A DNA stretch of 64,000 nt, from assembly GCA_019426215.1 (NCBI GenBank), contig CM033399.1:36217022-36281021 (forward strand). The letters run 5' to 3'. The translations under genes were made by a program, and so were the position numbers. The notes beneath the pieces are model-generated. The model saw only the letters and a list, made by a program, of their open reading frames with translations, was not told the DNA's origin and did no database searches. Shown here one piece after another: positions 43,293-54,667 of the stretch (positions are counted from its first letter, which is position 1; every line of letters begins with the position of its first letter). The stretch comes from Buddleja alternifolia. Taxonomy: Eukaryota; Streptophyta; Magnoliopsida; Lamiales; Scrophulariaceae.

Positions 43293-44790
43293 TGTTAGGA
43301 AATTTCATGTTAGATGTTTTGATGATGACAAGATAGGATTTAATGTTAGACCCCAAAAATACAATGTAAGTTTCCGTTTTTCATAGAATGATATATAAGC
43401 GTTTGAAAGTTGTAATTTATTATAGGCTTGTAATTTTTATCTTTGTAGAATTTAGACTAAGTCTTAGTGACTGAATCGCTAGTAGAATTCTAGGTGAGTC
43501 TATTAGAGAAGAAGTTGAAGACCTGCGTCTGAAGTCAACCGGAGATAAAGATTTTCTTCTTAGCGTCTATCAAACGCTAAAAGATCTCATTTCAGGATTT
43601 ATGGATCAAGCGCTCGAAATCCCTCAAGCGACTTATATCAGAATCACCTGAAATAAATCCTCAAGTCATGAAGGACTTAAATGCAATCATTCAACGGGCA
43701 TTTATTTCCAAGGAGAATTAAATTCAAAATGCATTAAATGCCTGATAAGAGCATTAATTGTGATAAGCTAATGTGACTTGTGGACAAGCCACCTTTTGAC
43801 CAGACTGTCAGAAGATTCAGAATTTCAGCTGCTCCCGTCCAATCGGCTTCAGTGAACTTTCAGGAATGTCAGAGAAAAGGTATACTCATGCGCCCCATGA
43901 GAGGCACGCCCCTACATGTATCCAACGGACAGATCCCAAGAAATTGCCTATAAATACCTTACCCCAACAAACCCTAAGATATACAATTTTTACAAGAGAC
44001 AATTACGTACAGACACAAGAAAAACTTGCTGAGAAAAAGCTTAGAAACTCCATAGCCAAATCTTTCAAGCTTTTTATCTACATTCCAGACAGTCACAAAT
44101 ATCTCAAACATCTTCCAAAGAAGAAATTCAAATTCCAACTGAGATATTCCAAATTGTTTGATGTTTTCAAAAACAAACAAAACCCTAGTGACAAACCTCA
44201 ACCTTTCATCTGAGTGAGAAAAGTTGTTGAACCCTTTCAGGCAGTATTTCTGAGTGAGAGAAGCTTGAAGAAGACAATCTTCATTGGTGCTGAAGTCTGT
44301 GTGATCAAGGAGCCCAAGATCATTTTCACCCTTTACTATCGTGTAGAAGATTCTGTGTGACTCTTCGAAAATCATTCTAGTAAATTCCTCCAAGTGAAAA
44401 AGGAGAAGAAGGACGTAGCTGGGATTACACCACCCAGTGAACCTTATATATCTTGTGTCATTTACCTTATTTGTCTTATTATTATTATTACATCATTTAT
44501 CTTTGAAAGAGACAAGTTAAAGTGCAAAGCGATTAAATTAACTAAAAGAATGCTAAAACTCATTTCCGCTGTGCTAACCCTGATTAAGCGATCTAAGCGT
44601 TGCCTTACTTTGGTAAAATGCTAAAATCAGTAAGTCTAAGTTAACTTTTCTGAAGCGTCTGACCCAAGCGCTCAGTTATCCAAAGCGTTCAAACCTTTAA
44701 AGTGATACAAAATTTTTGAAGTCGAAAAAGACTTCAGGATCTATTCAACCCCCCCTTCTAGACCCTTTCGTATGCCACTTGGGACCACCA
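43293..44790 (+). repeat. 5' LTR of element C (1498 bp)
   Basis: It starts TGTTAGG and ends ACCACCA, two bases before the PBS. It carries a TATAAATA box at 43949-43956. An open frame at 43866-44213 is present in both LTR copies but looks like chance translation of R/U5. Confidence 0.92.
43949..43956 (+). promoter_or_regulatory. TATA box in the LTR of element C
   Basis: TATAAATA in ttgcctataaatacctta, conserved at 53536-53543 in the 3' LTR. It is the likely core promoter of the element transcript, with the start expected about 30 bp downstream. Confidence 0.75.
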
Positions 44791-44792
44791 AG

Positions 44793-44804
44793 TGGTATCA
44801 GAGC
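44793..44804 (+). promoter_or_regulatory. Primer-binding site of element C
   Basis: tggtatcagagc, an exact initiator-methionine tRNA complement, two bases after the 5' LTR. Confidence 0.93.
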
Positions 44805-44913
44805 GGTTGAAGTAGAAACCTAAGCGTTTCCGAGCGTAACTGCTTGTTCAGATCAATTTTTTTTTTTAAAAAAAATTAATCGCTTTTAAAATCTCTCTTT
44901 AAAACATCTCATT

Positions 44914-46269
44914 ATGGCTTTTAACAAAATGCCTAAGTTGGTAGAATCAAACTATGATTCTTGGAAATTTAGAGCATTCGCATATTTATGTTCGTGCGAT
45001 AATGAAATGTGTGATGTGATTACAGATGGTCCCATTCAGATTATGAAAGTTGTAACTCGAGCCCCTGGAGCGACCGAGGCTACTCCAGATGGCTATGTCG
45101 AGAAACCTAAGATAGAATGGACGGCAGAGGATAGAAAAAGAGCTAATCTGGATAATGTTGGACGAAGTGCACTTTACTCAACGTTGGGAGATAACGATGC
45201 ATTGTTCAACAAGATCAAGCAATGTAAAACCTCCAAAGAAATATGGGATAAGTTGGCCATTGTGTGCGAAGGTTCAGCACAAATGAAGGAGAACAAGCTC
45301 TCCATAGCCATGCAAAGATTCGAGCATTTCAAAATGCAGCCCAGTGAGACGCTAGAACAATTGGACGCAAGATTTACCTTGCTCATTACCGAGTTAGCGT
45401 CATTAGATAAAGAATTGACCAACAAGGAAATGGTCAATAAAATTTTCAGAAGTCTTCCAAATAAATACTTGATCAAGACAGTTGCTATGAGAGAATCACA
45501 AACTTTGGAGACTCTTACTCTAGAACATGTGTTTTCAGAGTTAAAGGCATTCGAATTCGAGTTAGGTGAAGTCAGCGACACAACAACTTCAGCGACTGAA
45601 TCAGGAGCTTTAATCGCTACCACCAAAAATAAGGGTAAAGCGGTTAGTGAGGTTAAACCAGTGGAATCAAATGAAGAAAAGGAAATGGCCTTTTTAGTCA
45701 AGAAATTCAAGAAATTTCTAAGATATGAAAAGAGAAATCCTATTGGACAAACTTCATTTCAAACTCTTCCCCCAGCACCAGCGCCTTAGTATCAAGCGCT
45801 AGTGTACTCAACACCTCAACCAGTTGCGCCAGTTCCATATCAAGCGCCTCCATCGCCTACACAGAATTTCTCAGCGCCAGTTGGATCAAAGCGATTATCC
45901 ACTGAACAAAAAATGAAAACTAATTTGTGTTATAATTGCAGGAAACCAGGGCACTACCAGGTAAATTGCCCTTATCCAAATGTGTCTAAGCCCACAAGGC
46001 AAGACTATGTGGATAGAAACCAATTCAGGAGCAACCTTCGCCAACAAGGTTTGCTAGCGGAATCTGAACCATTTCCCGCACCTGAAGAGGACTTGGAATC
46101 ATTAGATGAAAGCAGTGATGATGAGCCTACAAGCGACTCAGCGTTGATCTGTCTCATGGCAAGAGAAGATAAAGCATCTGACAAATCGCTACCAGAGGTA
46201 ACCAATGAATTATCTCATCCTCTTTCATATGATGAATTACTTGACAAAGTTAATGAATATTATAAATAT
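44914..46269 (+). pseudogene. Gag of element C
   Basis: The ATG at 44914 (MAFNKMPKLVESNYDSWKFRAF) starts a 291-codon frame that ends at TAG 45787 and continues in the same frame. The P-stop-YQ context suggests a CAG to TAG change. The Gag domain includes TSKEIWDKLAIVCEGSAQMK and ARFTLLITELASLDKELTNK ... IFRSLPNK. A Pro-rich linker leads to one CCHC zinc knuckle, CYNCRKPGHYQVNC (45928-45969), then an acidic tail (EEDLESLDESSDDEP). Gag coats the RNA and assembles particles. At about 46265 the sequence jumps directly to the end of RT without losing frame. Confidence 0.88.
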
Positions 46270-47452
46270 TATAAACAACTCTCTAATGGAATATTTATAA
46301 ACCAAGTTAAATATACAAAAGATATGATTAACAAATTTGTTATGGAAAATGCATCATCTTCAAAAATTCCAATGAGCCAAACGCTTAAGTTAGATAAAGA
46401 TGAAAGTGGGAAGAAAATTGATATCACTAACTATAGAGGTATCATTGGATCACTTCTTTATCTCACTGCTAGTAGACCGGATATTATGTTTTCGGTATGC
46501 ATGTGTGCACGCTTTCAAGCTGATCCTAGAGAATCACACTTAAATGTTGCCAAGAGAATCCTTAAATACCTAAAAGGCACACAAAATGTGGGCTTATGGT
46601 ATCCACGGGACTCTTCTTTTGAACTAATTGGTTATTCAGACGCAGATTTTGCAGGATGCAAAATAGATAGGAAAAGTACTAGTGGTACATGTCAATTTCT
46701 AGGTGATAGACTAGTTTCGTGGCATAGTAAGAAACAACAATGCTCATACTCGCAAGAAGTAGCCAAAAAATGCTGGGATAAGCTAGGAATCAAATGTAGA
46801 AGAATGGAATGGGAAGCAGCAGTGCGATGGATTCAAAATACCAGTAGGGGTAAGAAGTTAATGTGTTGTAAGAAAAGAGCTCTTTTCGCAGCTATTGTAT
46901 ATAGTTTGTGGATAGAAAAAAACAATAGACTTTTTGGGGCTAGTAGAAATAGTATAGAGGTGTGTGTGGAAAAAATTTGGCATATAATACTTTGTAAGTT
47001 TGAGGAGGTGTGACCAGGTATGCCTGGGTATAGATTGTAAGGTTCTTTGTAGTTAATGAAATGCGCTTATTTGTTCCAAAAAAAAAAAGAAACAACAATC
47101 CATAGCGACTTCTACCGTTGAGGCAGAATATGTAGCCGCTGGGAGCTGTTGTGCGCAAATTCTTTGGATGAGGCAACAACTTAGAGACTATGGAATTATC
47201 TTAGGTCCTACCCCAATCCATTGTGATAACCAAAGCGCTTTAGCTATGACCCAAAATCCTGTCCTTCATTCTAGAACTAAACACATTGACATTAGATACC
47301 ATTTCTTGCGTGACCATGTTCAAAAGAAAGATATCTCCATGCACTTCATTGAAACTGACAAACAATTGACAGATATCTTCACCAAAGCGCTCAACGAACA
47401 ACGATTTCTCACTTTGAGAAATGAATTAGGTATGATAGATTTAAACGCTTAA
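46270..47452 (+). pseudogene. Element C end of RT and RNase H, fused to Gag and split by a LINE tail
   Basis: In the Gag frame, from about 46285: NGIFINQVKYTKDMINKF (RT thumb), IIGSLLYLTASRPDIMFSVC, then RNase H IGYSDADFAGCKIDRKSTSGTCQF and LVSWHSKKQQ. Protease, integrase and the RT core with its YVDD box are absent. The LINE fragment at 46742-47086 interrupts at KKQQ. After it, in the next frame, SIATSTVEAEYVAAGSCCAQ, CDNQSALAMTQNPVLHS and LTDIFTKALNEQRF run to a stop at 47450. Without the LINE, the whole Gag-RNase H chain would be open except for the TAG at 45787. Confidence 0.88.
46742..47086 (+). mobile_element. 5'-truncated LINE (L1-like) 3' end
   Basis: aagaaacaacaat at 46729-46741 is repeated exactly at 47087-47099 after an A-run, giving a 13-bp TSD. 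The insert reads in the host frame as WDKLGIKCRRMEWEAAVRW, then KKRALFAAIVYSLWIEKNNR, then LFGASRNSIEV. This is the zinc-binding RT-associated tail seen at the C-terminus of plant LINE ORF2 proteins, ending at a TGA at 47011. A short 3' UTR and A-tail follow. Severe 5' truncation is usual for target-primed reverse transcription. It creates a chimeric frame but no plausible function. Confidence 0.85.
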
Positions 47453-48218
47453 ATCATAAAGCATCATACTTAAATAGGCATATAATTTAGGGGGAATCCA
47501 CCTTATGTTTATGTCTAAAGCGTTTTGACAAAATCTGAAATAAGTCATCAATTTTAGGGGGAACTTTAAAATTGTACTTATAACAATTTATAAGCGACTG
47601 TGATCAAAAATGATTTAAAAAAAAATTATATGCATTAATCACTAGAGCTTATCTTTATGCATGACGAAGTCAATCTCTAAATAAAATTGTCATTTATAAA
47701 TTAAAGCGATTGACTTTATCACAAACTTTACAAAATTAAAATTTTTTCTCCAAAAGTCTTAAGCGTTAAAGAAATTCCCACGATAATGCTAAGAAAATTA
47801 TTTTAAAATCATGCATAGTTTTCATCGATAAAAGGATAGCGTGTGGATAAGTATAAAAGATTAGATTTGATAACTACCCACACGTGTCTGTCAAATCAAA
47901 CTGACGGTTATTGACATTTATCTAAAATCGAGACAGTTCAGGTCTGCACGAGTCTGATTACGTGTCAGTGTACTATCAGGCGCGTGTATTTCACGCTGAA
48001 AATTTCAAATCTTTTCAAACGTTTTTCAATTAATTTGGTAACTGCGGATCCCAAAATTTCACTCTTTTTGGTAACTGATAAACTATTTTACCGTACTTTT
48101 TGCATTCGTATTTTCCCAAAACGTATCAGATTTGACTCCTTTCAAAATTCAAACTCTTTGACTGACCGCGTGTCAACATCGTAGCAATTGAAAAGTTAAT
48201 TTTTGCCTCTATTTAAAC
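47453..48218 (+). other. Non-coding spacer between RNase H and the extra coding region of C
   Basis: AT-rich, with repeated aagcg words and a purine tract ttagggggaa at about 47488 and 47555 that resembles an internal polypurine tract. No frame was recognised. Confidence 0.5.
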
Positions 48219-48228
48219 TCTTCAAGGT
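48219..48228 (+). promoter_or_regulatory. TATA-like box before the extra coding region
   Basis: ctatttaaac, followed by a CT/AC-rich leader (actctcacaaatactctcta) typical of a plant 5' UTR, about 110 bp before the presumed start at 48337. It suggests a separate transcript. Confidence 0.5.
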
Positions 48229-48336
48229 CTTTACAGTCAGATTTTATCACTCTCACAAATACTCTCTACTGTAAAAATCTTCATCTTTCTCAAGGCAAAT
48301 ACTTCTCTCTCTCAAAAAGCTTTCAAACTTTCAGCA

Positions 48337-51300
48337 ACGGCACCCAAAGTTTCAAAATCTTCCAAATCATCCAAGTCTACTACTGGAAAAACTTCCCATG
48401 CTGAAAAACCAGTCACTGTTAACGCCGGATTTCTGGTTAACTGGGCCTATCTGGTTGATAACCAGAACTTTCCTCTTTGAAGATGAATCTCTCCACTTTT
48501 TCAACAATGCCCAGATTTCTGAAGACGGAAATTCCATATCCTGCGTCTTCCCCTTCACTAAAGAGACTTTTGTTCTTACCCCTTCCATGATTTCTTCATT
48601 GTTGGTTCTACCTAATGATGGCTCTGAGGTGGAACACGTCAATCTCGGAGATGCTACAAAAGTCTGGGAATTGGTCAAGAAAGAAGATGTTGTTACTGCA
48701 TACGAGCCGAACTTCAAGAAGAACGACATGAAGGGAGAATATGTTATTCTCGCGGATATATGCTCAAAGATGATCGAATGCGGGAAAGGGACATTCGATA
48801 AAGTTACAAACATACAGTACAAGATGACGGTGGCCATTCTGACCAAATTAAAGGTAAATTGGTCTCTCTACGTTTTTAATCGCTTCAAGGCAGCAATGGC
48901 CAAGTCGGTGAATCCATAGCCTTATGGGATTGTGCTAAGTCGTATTCTTAGCGCTTGCGGTTATACAAACTCTTCTGGCAAGAAGATTCCAGCGACAAGA
49001 TTCTACGGAAAGAAAATGATCCGTGAGCTGCAAAAACCAAGGAAGATAGGTGGTGCAGCTGTTCCAAAAGAAGAGCGTGAGCGACTTCGTGCTTTAGGAG
49101 TTGTTCGTAGTGATGATGAAGATCAAGCGTCTTCCTCTTCATCATCATCCTCTTCATCCGAAGAAGAAGTGGTGGTCAAGCGACCTAAGAGAAAGATAGC
49201 TCTCAAAGTCGCTGAGCCATCCAAGCCAGCAAAGAAACAGAAGCCTGAACCCAAGAAGAAGAAGCCGGAGCCCAAAAAGAAGCAAAAGATCCTTTCTCCT
49301 TCTCCCTCTCCTAAATCTCCATCGCCTCCTTCAGCGTTTATCTTTTCCGTTCCCGAGGAAGAGGAAGTAGTAGAAGAAGAAGTACCGCTTGCACGAAGAC
49401 GTACTCCTCTTTCTACTCCCGCAGCCTCCTCTAGCGCTTCAGCGAAACCAGTGCTTAGAGAGTCAGTGAGCGTTCCTCCCTCTAATGCTGTTCCAGAAAT
49501 CAGCTCAGATCCTCAAGCCGCTACTCAATCTGAGAGGCTTTCTAGTGTTCAAGGTAAGTATTTGCTAAGCAAATTAGTATATCCTTTCCTCGTTAGTTTC
49601 TAAGTCTCTAACGCCAGGATAAAAACTCTTTCAACACAATGTGAAGTAGATATTCAATATGTTCTCAACACCCTTGAAGAATTAGGTATTCCCATTCGTG
49701 CTGATCCTATAACTTCTTTTCTCGACTTAGATCCAGAAGAAGTTGTTCCAGAGCCCGAGGAACCTGTCCAAGAAACAGATCAAGCGACTGAAATAGTCGA
49801 TGATATTCCTCAGGGTAAGCGATTTACTCTTTTCTAACTTTTTACTTAGTGGAAATTTTGCTTGCTTTTCTCAATCGCTTACATGTATCGGCTCAAGATG
49901 TACCTCCAGAGGCACCAATCGCTGATGCCCCTCTTTCATCCGAGATTCCAGTTGAAGTAGATGTGGATATGGCTACTGTTGTGGATATCGCTAAGGAAGC
50001 ATCTCAAGCCCTTCCTGACGCTGAAACATCATCAACCAGTGAAGCGACTTTGAACGCTGAGCGGACGATAGAAGTGGCCCCCATCCCAACAGAAGCGATT
50101 GCCATTATTCCTACACCAACGGGACCTCCTCCTCGTGTCATCGATTTCTTCCAGCGCGGATATACTCCAGATGTTGAATTTTATTATGCCGCCAGAGAAC
50201 GAGACACTCAAACGTTGGCCGAGTTGGAAATACAATTTCAAACAACTCTCCATCGGCCCGATATGTCCAACTCTCTCAAGTTTGAAATCTTCGAGCGTAT
50301 TACCAATCTAGGACTATATAACTTGGAGCGTCTTCAATCACGCTTTGAGTATATTCGTCGTCCAATTCTCAACAGAACTGACTTTGATCTTCAGCGTTTC
50401 AATTCAAACGGTCGCTCGAATGAGTCCTTTTATCCTCAGCTCCAAAACAAGATTGTTTTCAAAAACCCCCACATGGGTGATTGGAACAAAGATCCAGATG
50501 AAGAAGATCTCAACAAGATAGGCTATTCGGCCCTCCCCTCCGTTGTCAAGTCTCCCCAGAATGCTCTCTCTCCTAATCCACTTAAGTTATGGAAAGGTAA
50601 AGGACCGCTTGTTGCGGAGCGCCCAAATCCGGTCAACTCGTGGATAGAAGATGAGGCTCGTGAATATCTAGCCAGATTATGGGCTGACGATTATGATGAA
50701 GAGACGGAACATTTTGAGAAGTTCCTTGCTGCTAACAAAGAGCAAAAGAAAGCGGACAAACTTGGAAAATGTTGGATGATGAATACAGCCAGGTGGGCTG
50801 AAGAATTTGTTCTTCACTTTTACACCATTGAAGAACTGATCACATATCCTTTTTGTTCGAATTCGGAATAAAGTACAGACACCGAGGTTATGCAGCCTTT
50901 TTGCTTCAACAGCGTCAGATTATTGCAGGGATTGTTAGCGCTTTGCCACGATATAGACAACCAATCGAAAGCTACATTCGCCAGCAATTTGCCTTATATA
51001 GCCAAGGTAGACGCTACGTTTTGCATCCTCGTGCAGGGTTTGTTCAACGAGTCTTTCTTGACCTAAATGAAGACGCTTCATCAAGTAAACGACCTCTTCT
51101 TCCAGGCCAGAGTCAGATTCGTGTGGATGTTTCAAATGAACACGTTGAGTTCGCTGAGTTCCACAGAGCAATGAGAGCGGTGTTTGAAAATGCCCAAGCG
51201 CTGGACATCAGTTTCAATCACTTTTCCGGGTGTTACAATTTCTGAGGATATACTCTTCACCCGTGCTCTTTAGTGAATCAAATATTCAAGTGGCCAAGAT

Positions 51301-52632
51301 ACTCTCGCTAATTAGGCCAGTGGACCAAGAAACAGCTCAAGCACTCATGCCTTTGATTTTGGACTTCTTCAACTGTTATACTTCAGGGATTGCTTTACCG
51401 AAAGGTGTGCAACTTGCACTAAGTACCGAAGAGCGCGAAGACGCTATATTCTTTATCCCGCAATCTAGCCTGATCAGTCCAAGGCATGTGATGGAAGCCC
51501 TTGGCCCCCTCTGGGTCATTGGTCTTAGAGAACCTTCTCCCTCCATCCAAATTATAGAAGAAGAAAGTGCTCCTACTGAGGATGACACTCAACTTCCAGA
51601 TCCCTCTAGCGCCCCAGTGGTCGAGCCCCTAGTGATGCGGATCCTATCATGGATCGAGCGATTGAAGAAGTGCACGCTGAAATCGCTCAAGCGCTTGAAG
51701 AACCTTTTATAGGAGATAAATCCAAAGGTAAGGCTGCAGTTTCAAAATCTTACGGACTTCTCCCGTCCCCAAAGCGTCCTTCTTCCGATTCAGATTCTGA
51801 GAGCGATTCAGAAGCCAGAGACTTCAGACAGGCAGTCCGAAACTCACTTACCAACATTGAGGGTTTCTGCTCCAAGATCTTTGAGGCTGCTGATAGACAT
51901 ATCCGCATAGTGTTGGATAGGCGGAGTCGTGATATTGGAAACGCTGCAAATAAAAGCACTATTGCTATCATGCAAAGCATATCACCCCTTATCGCTGAGT
52001 TCTCATCTGAATTCAATCGTCACTTAGCTCAGAGCGCCTTGGCCGATACTGAAAGACACGCTTCATCCGATGCCGCCGCTCAGAGTGTCCCTCAACAAGT
52101 TGCTCTTCTCGTCGAAGAAGTTAGACTCTTGCGCCGAGATGTCGCTGAACTCAAGACCTCCCTTGATAATGTCAAGAAGGGGGAAGATAAAGAAAAGTCT
52201 AAAGCGATTTCCAAGACAGATAACAAACAGTGGCGTTCATTGTTCGAAGAATTAGTAAGCATTAAGAAAATGCTATCCAAGAAAAGAAAGCCAAGGTATT
52301 ATCTTGGAAAGTACGCGCTTCCAGAATTGGACCCCGAGTTCTTAGAAAGTATGGGATTTCCTGCCTATGCCGGACCGCTACAACGACCTATCAATTGGAA
52401 ACCGTCAAATAATAGACAAAGAGATATCTATCATGACTTAATTCGTGAACTTAGTATTCCACCAAGGGACTGGACGGAAAGGTTGTTAGAACTAAATGAA
52501 AGCGCCAGACTTCGTAGGCATGATTATGATGAAGTTCAACATATGACAATGATCGATATTGATCGTCTCTTGTTGGACTTAGCGTTAGAAGTTCTACAAG
52601 GCGAAGAAAGAGCGAAGCGACAGAAAAAGTGA
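48337..52632 (+). pseudogene. Extra coding region of element C (function unknown, spliced-looking)
   Basis: The coding sequence begins in frame as APKVSKSSKSSKSTTGKTS at ACG 48337, where cagcaACGGC looks like a mutated plant start (caATGGC). After a shift near 48475 the frame reads LFEDESLHFFNNAQISEDGN with one TAG at 48917, then a Ser/Glu-rich and KKPEPKKK low-complexity stretch. Two GT-AG introns fit the frame: 49554-49646 and 49815-49897. The next segment (PRVIDFFQRGYTPDVEFYYA, 49898-50871) continues through frameshifts near 50860, 51235 and 51640. It ends with a basic, coiled-coil-prone region (LLVEEVRLLRRDVAELKTSL) at TGA 52630. The product would exceed 1200 residues. The first part recalls plant 'putative transposon protein' domains, but I cannot name the family. 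The position matches env-like or additional ORFs of some copia elements. Confidence 0.7.
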
Positions 52633-52862
52633 TTGGTTTCCTTTTATGTTTTATCCTTTTTATTTATGGTTTTCCTTCAGTGTAAAACATGTATGCTTTA
52701 AATTTTTTCAATGAATGAATGTTTTAACGCTGAAACATCTTGTTGAAGCTAATCTAACTTTAGCTAACTTTACTAACTTTTCAAACGCTAACTTATATTC
52801 CTTTGGGCCTTTTCTTTTAAGTAACTCTTAAATTATAAAAGAGTTATAAGAGTCTTGACATC

Positions 52863-52878
52863 ATCAAAAAGGGGGAAA
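52863..52878 (+). promoter_or_regulatory. Polypurine tract of element C
   Basis: tcaaaaagggggaaat directly before the 3' LTR. Confidence 0.85.
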
Positions 52879-54386
52879 TTGTTAGGAAATTTCATGTTAG
52901 ATGTTTTGATGATGACAAGATAGGATTTAATGTTAGACCCCAAAAATACAATGTAAGTTTCTATTTTTCATAGAATGATATATAAGCGTTTGAAAGTTGT
53001 AATTTATTATAGGCTTGTAATTTTTATCTTTGTAGAATTTAGACTAAGCCTTAGTGACTGAATTGCTAGTAGAATTCTAGGTGAGTCTATTAGAGAAGAA
53101 GTTGAAGACTAGCGTCTGAAGTCAACCGGAGATAAAAATTTTCTTCTTAGCGTCTATCAAATGCTAAAAGATCTCATTTCAGGATTTATCGATCAAGCGC
53201 TCGAAATTCCTCAAGCGACTTATATCAGAATCACCTGAAATAAATCCTCAAGTCATGAAGGACTTAAATGCAATCATTCAATGGGCATTTATTTCCAACG
53301 GGAATTAAATTCAAAATGCATTAAATGCCTGATAAGAGCATTAATTGTGATAAGCTAATGTGACTTGTGGACAAGCCACCTTTTGACCAGACTGTCAGAA
53401 GATTCAGAATTTCAACTGCTCCCGTCCAATCGGCTTCAGCGAACTTTCAGGAATGTCAGAGAAAAGGTATACTCATGCGCCCCGTGAGAGGCACGCTCCT
53501 ACATGTGTCCAACGGACAGATCCCAAGAAATTGCCTATAAATACCTTACCCCAGCAAACCCTAAGATATACAATTTTTACAAGAGACAATTACGTACAAA
53601 CACAAGAAAAACTTGCTGAGAAAAAGCTTAGAAACTCCAAAGCCAAATCTTTCAAGCTTTTTATCTACATTTCAGACAGTCACAAATATCTCAAATATCT
53701 TCCAAAGAAGAAATTCAAATTTCAACTGAGATATTCCAAGTTGTTTGATCTTTTCAAAAACAAACAAAACCCTAGTGACAAACCTCAACCTTTCATCTGA
53801 GTGAGAAAAGTTGTTAAACCCTTTCAGGCAATATTTCTGAGTGAGAGAAGCTTGAAGAAGACGATCTTCATTGGTGCTGAAGTCTGTGTGATCAAGGAGC
53901 CCAAGATCATTTTCACCCTTTACTATCGTGTAGAAGATTTTGTGTGACTCTTCGAAAATCATTCTAGTAAATTCCTCCAAGTGAAAAAGGAGAAGAAGGA
54001 CGTAGCTGGGATTACACCACCCAGTGAACCTTACATATCTTGTCTCATTTACCTTATTTGTCTTATTATTATTATTACATCATTTATCTTTGAAAAAGAC
54101 AAGTTAAAGTGCAAAGCGATTAAATTAACTAAACACTACAAGAAAACAGGGTATCAGACACCGAAAAATTGGTCTCTAAAAGCCCAAATTCGGTCTCTAA
54201 AAAACATTAGTGGCCGAAATTTCGGTCGCTAAAATCCGACACTAAACGGCTCGACGCTAATTAGAGACCGAAAAAAATTGGTCTCTAAATTCAGAGACCG
54301 AAATTTTCGGTCTCTAACTCAGTCGCTATTTGCACAACTTTTTCAAATACAATCGGTCTCCAAATTTCATCGCTAACCGACACAAA

Positions 54387-54566
54387 ATCGGTCTCTAAAT
54401 ATTCATCTTTGATTCGGTCTCTAAATCGGTCTCTAAATACTCATCTTTGATTCGGTCTCTAAATCGGTCTCTAAATACTCATCTTTGATTCGGTCTCTAA
54501 ATCGGTCTCTAAATACTCATCTTTGATTCGGTCTCTAAATCGGTCTCTAAATACTCATCTTTGATT
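54387..54566. repeat. Tandem array in CACTA subterminal region, 38-bp unit, about five copies
   Basis: Copies start at about 54387, 54425, 54463, 54501 and 54539 (atcggtctctaaatactcat, then ctttgattcggtctctaa). The later copies are almost identical, indicating recent expansion of transposase-binding-type repeats. Confidence 0.85.
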
Positions 54567-54667
54567 AAAATTAGCACGTAAATGCTACGTTTTATTCGCT
54601 AAATTCACGTCAAACCTGTTAATTACAAATGATCCAACAAAATCAATAAGAAGTAATTACCACAACA

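Noticed and set aside
43866..44213. 115-codon frame (MSEKRYTHAPHERHAP...) conserved in both LTRs of element C
   Set aside because: Conservation is expected because LTRs are copies of each other; it spans the TATA box and R region and shows no motif.
45174..45710. 178-codon minus-strand frame
   Set aside because: Shadow of the Gag frame of element C on the opposite strand.
48367..48846. 159-codon minus-strand frame
   Set aside because: Antisense shadow of the extra coding region.
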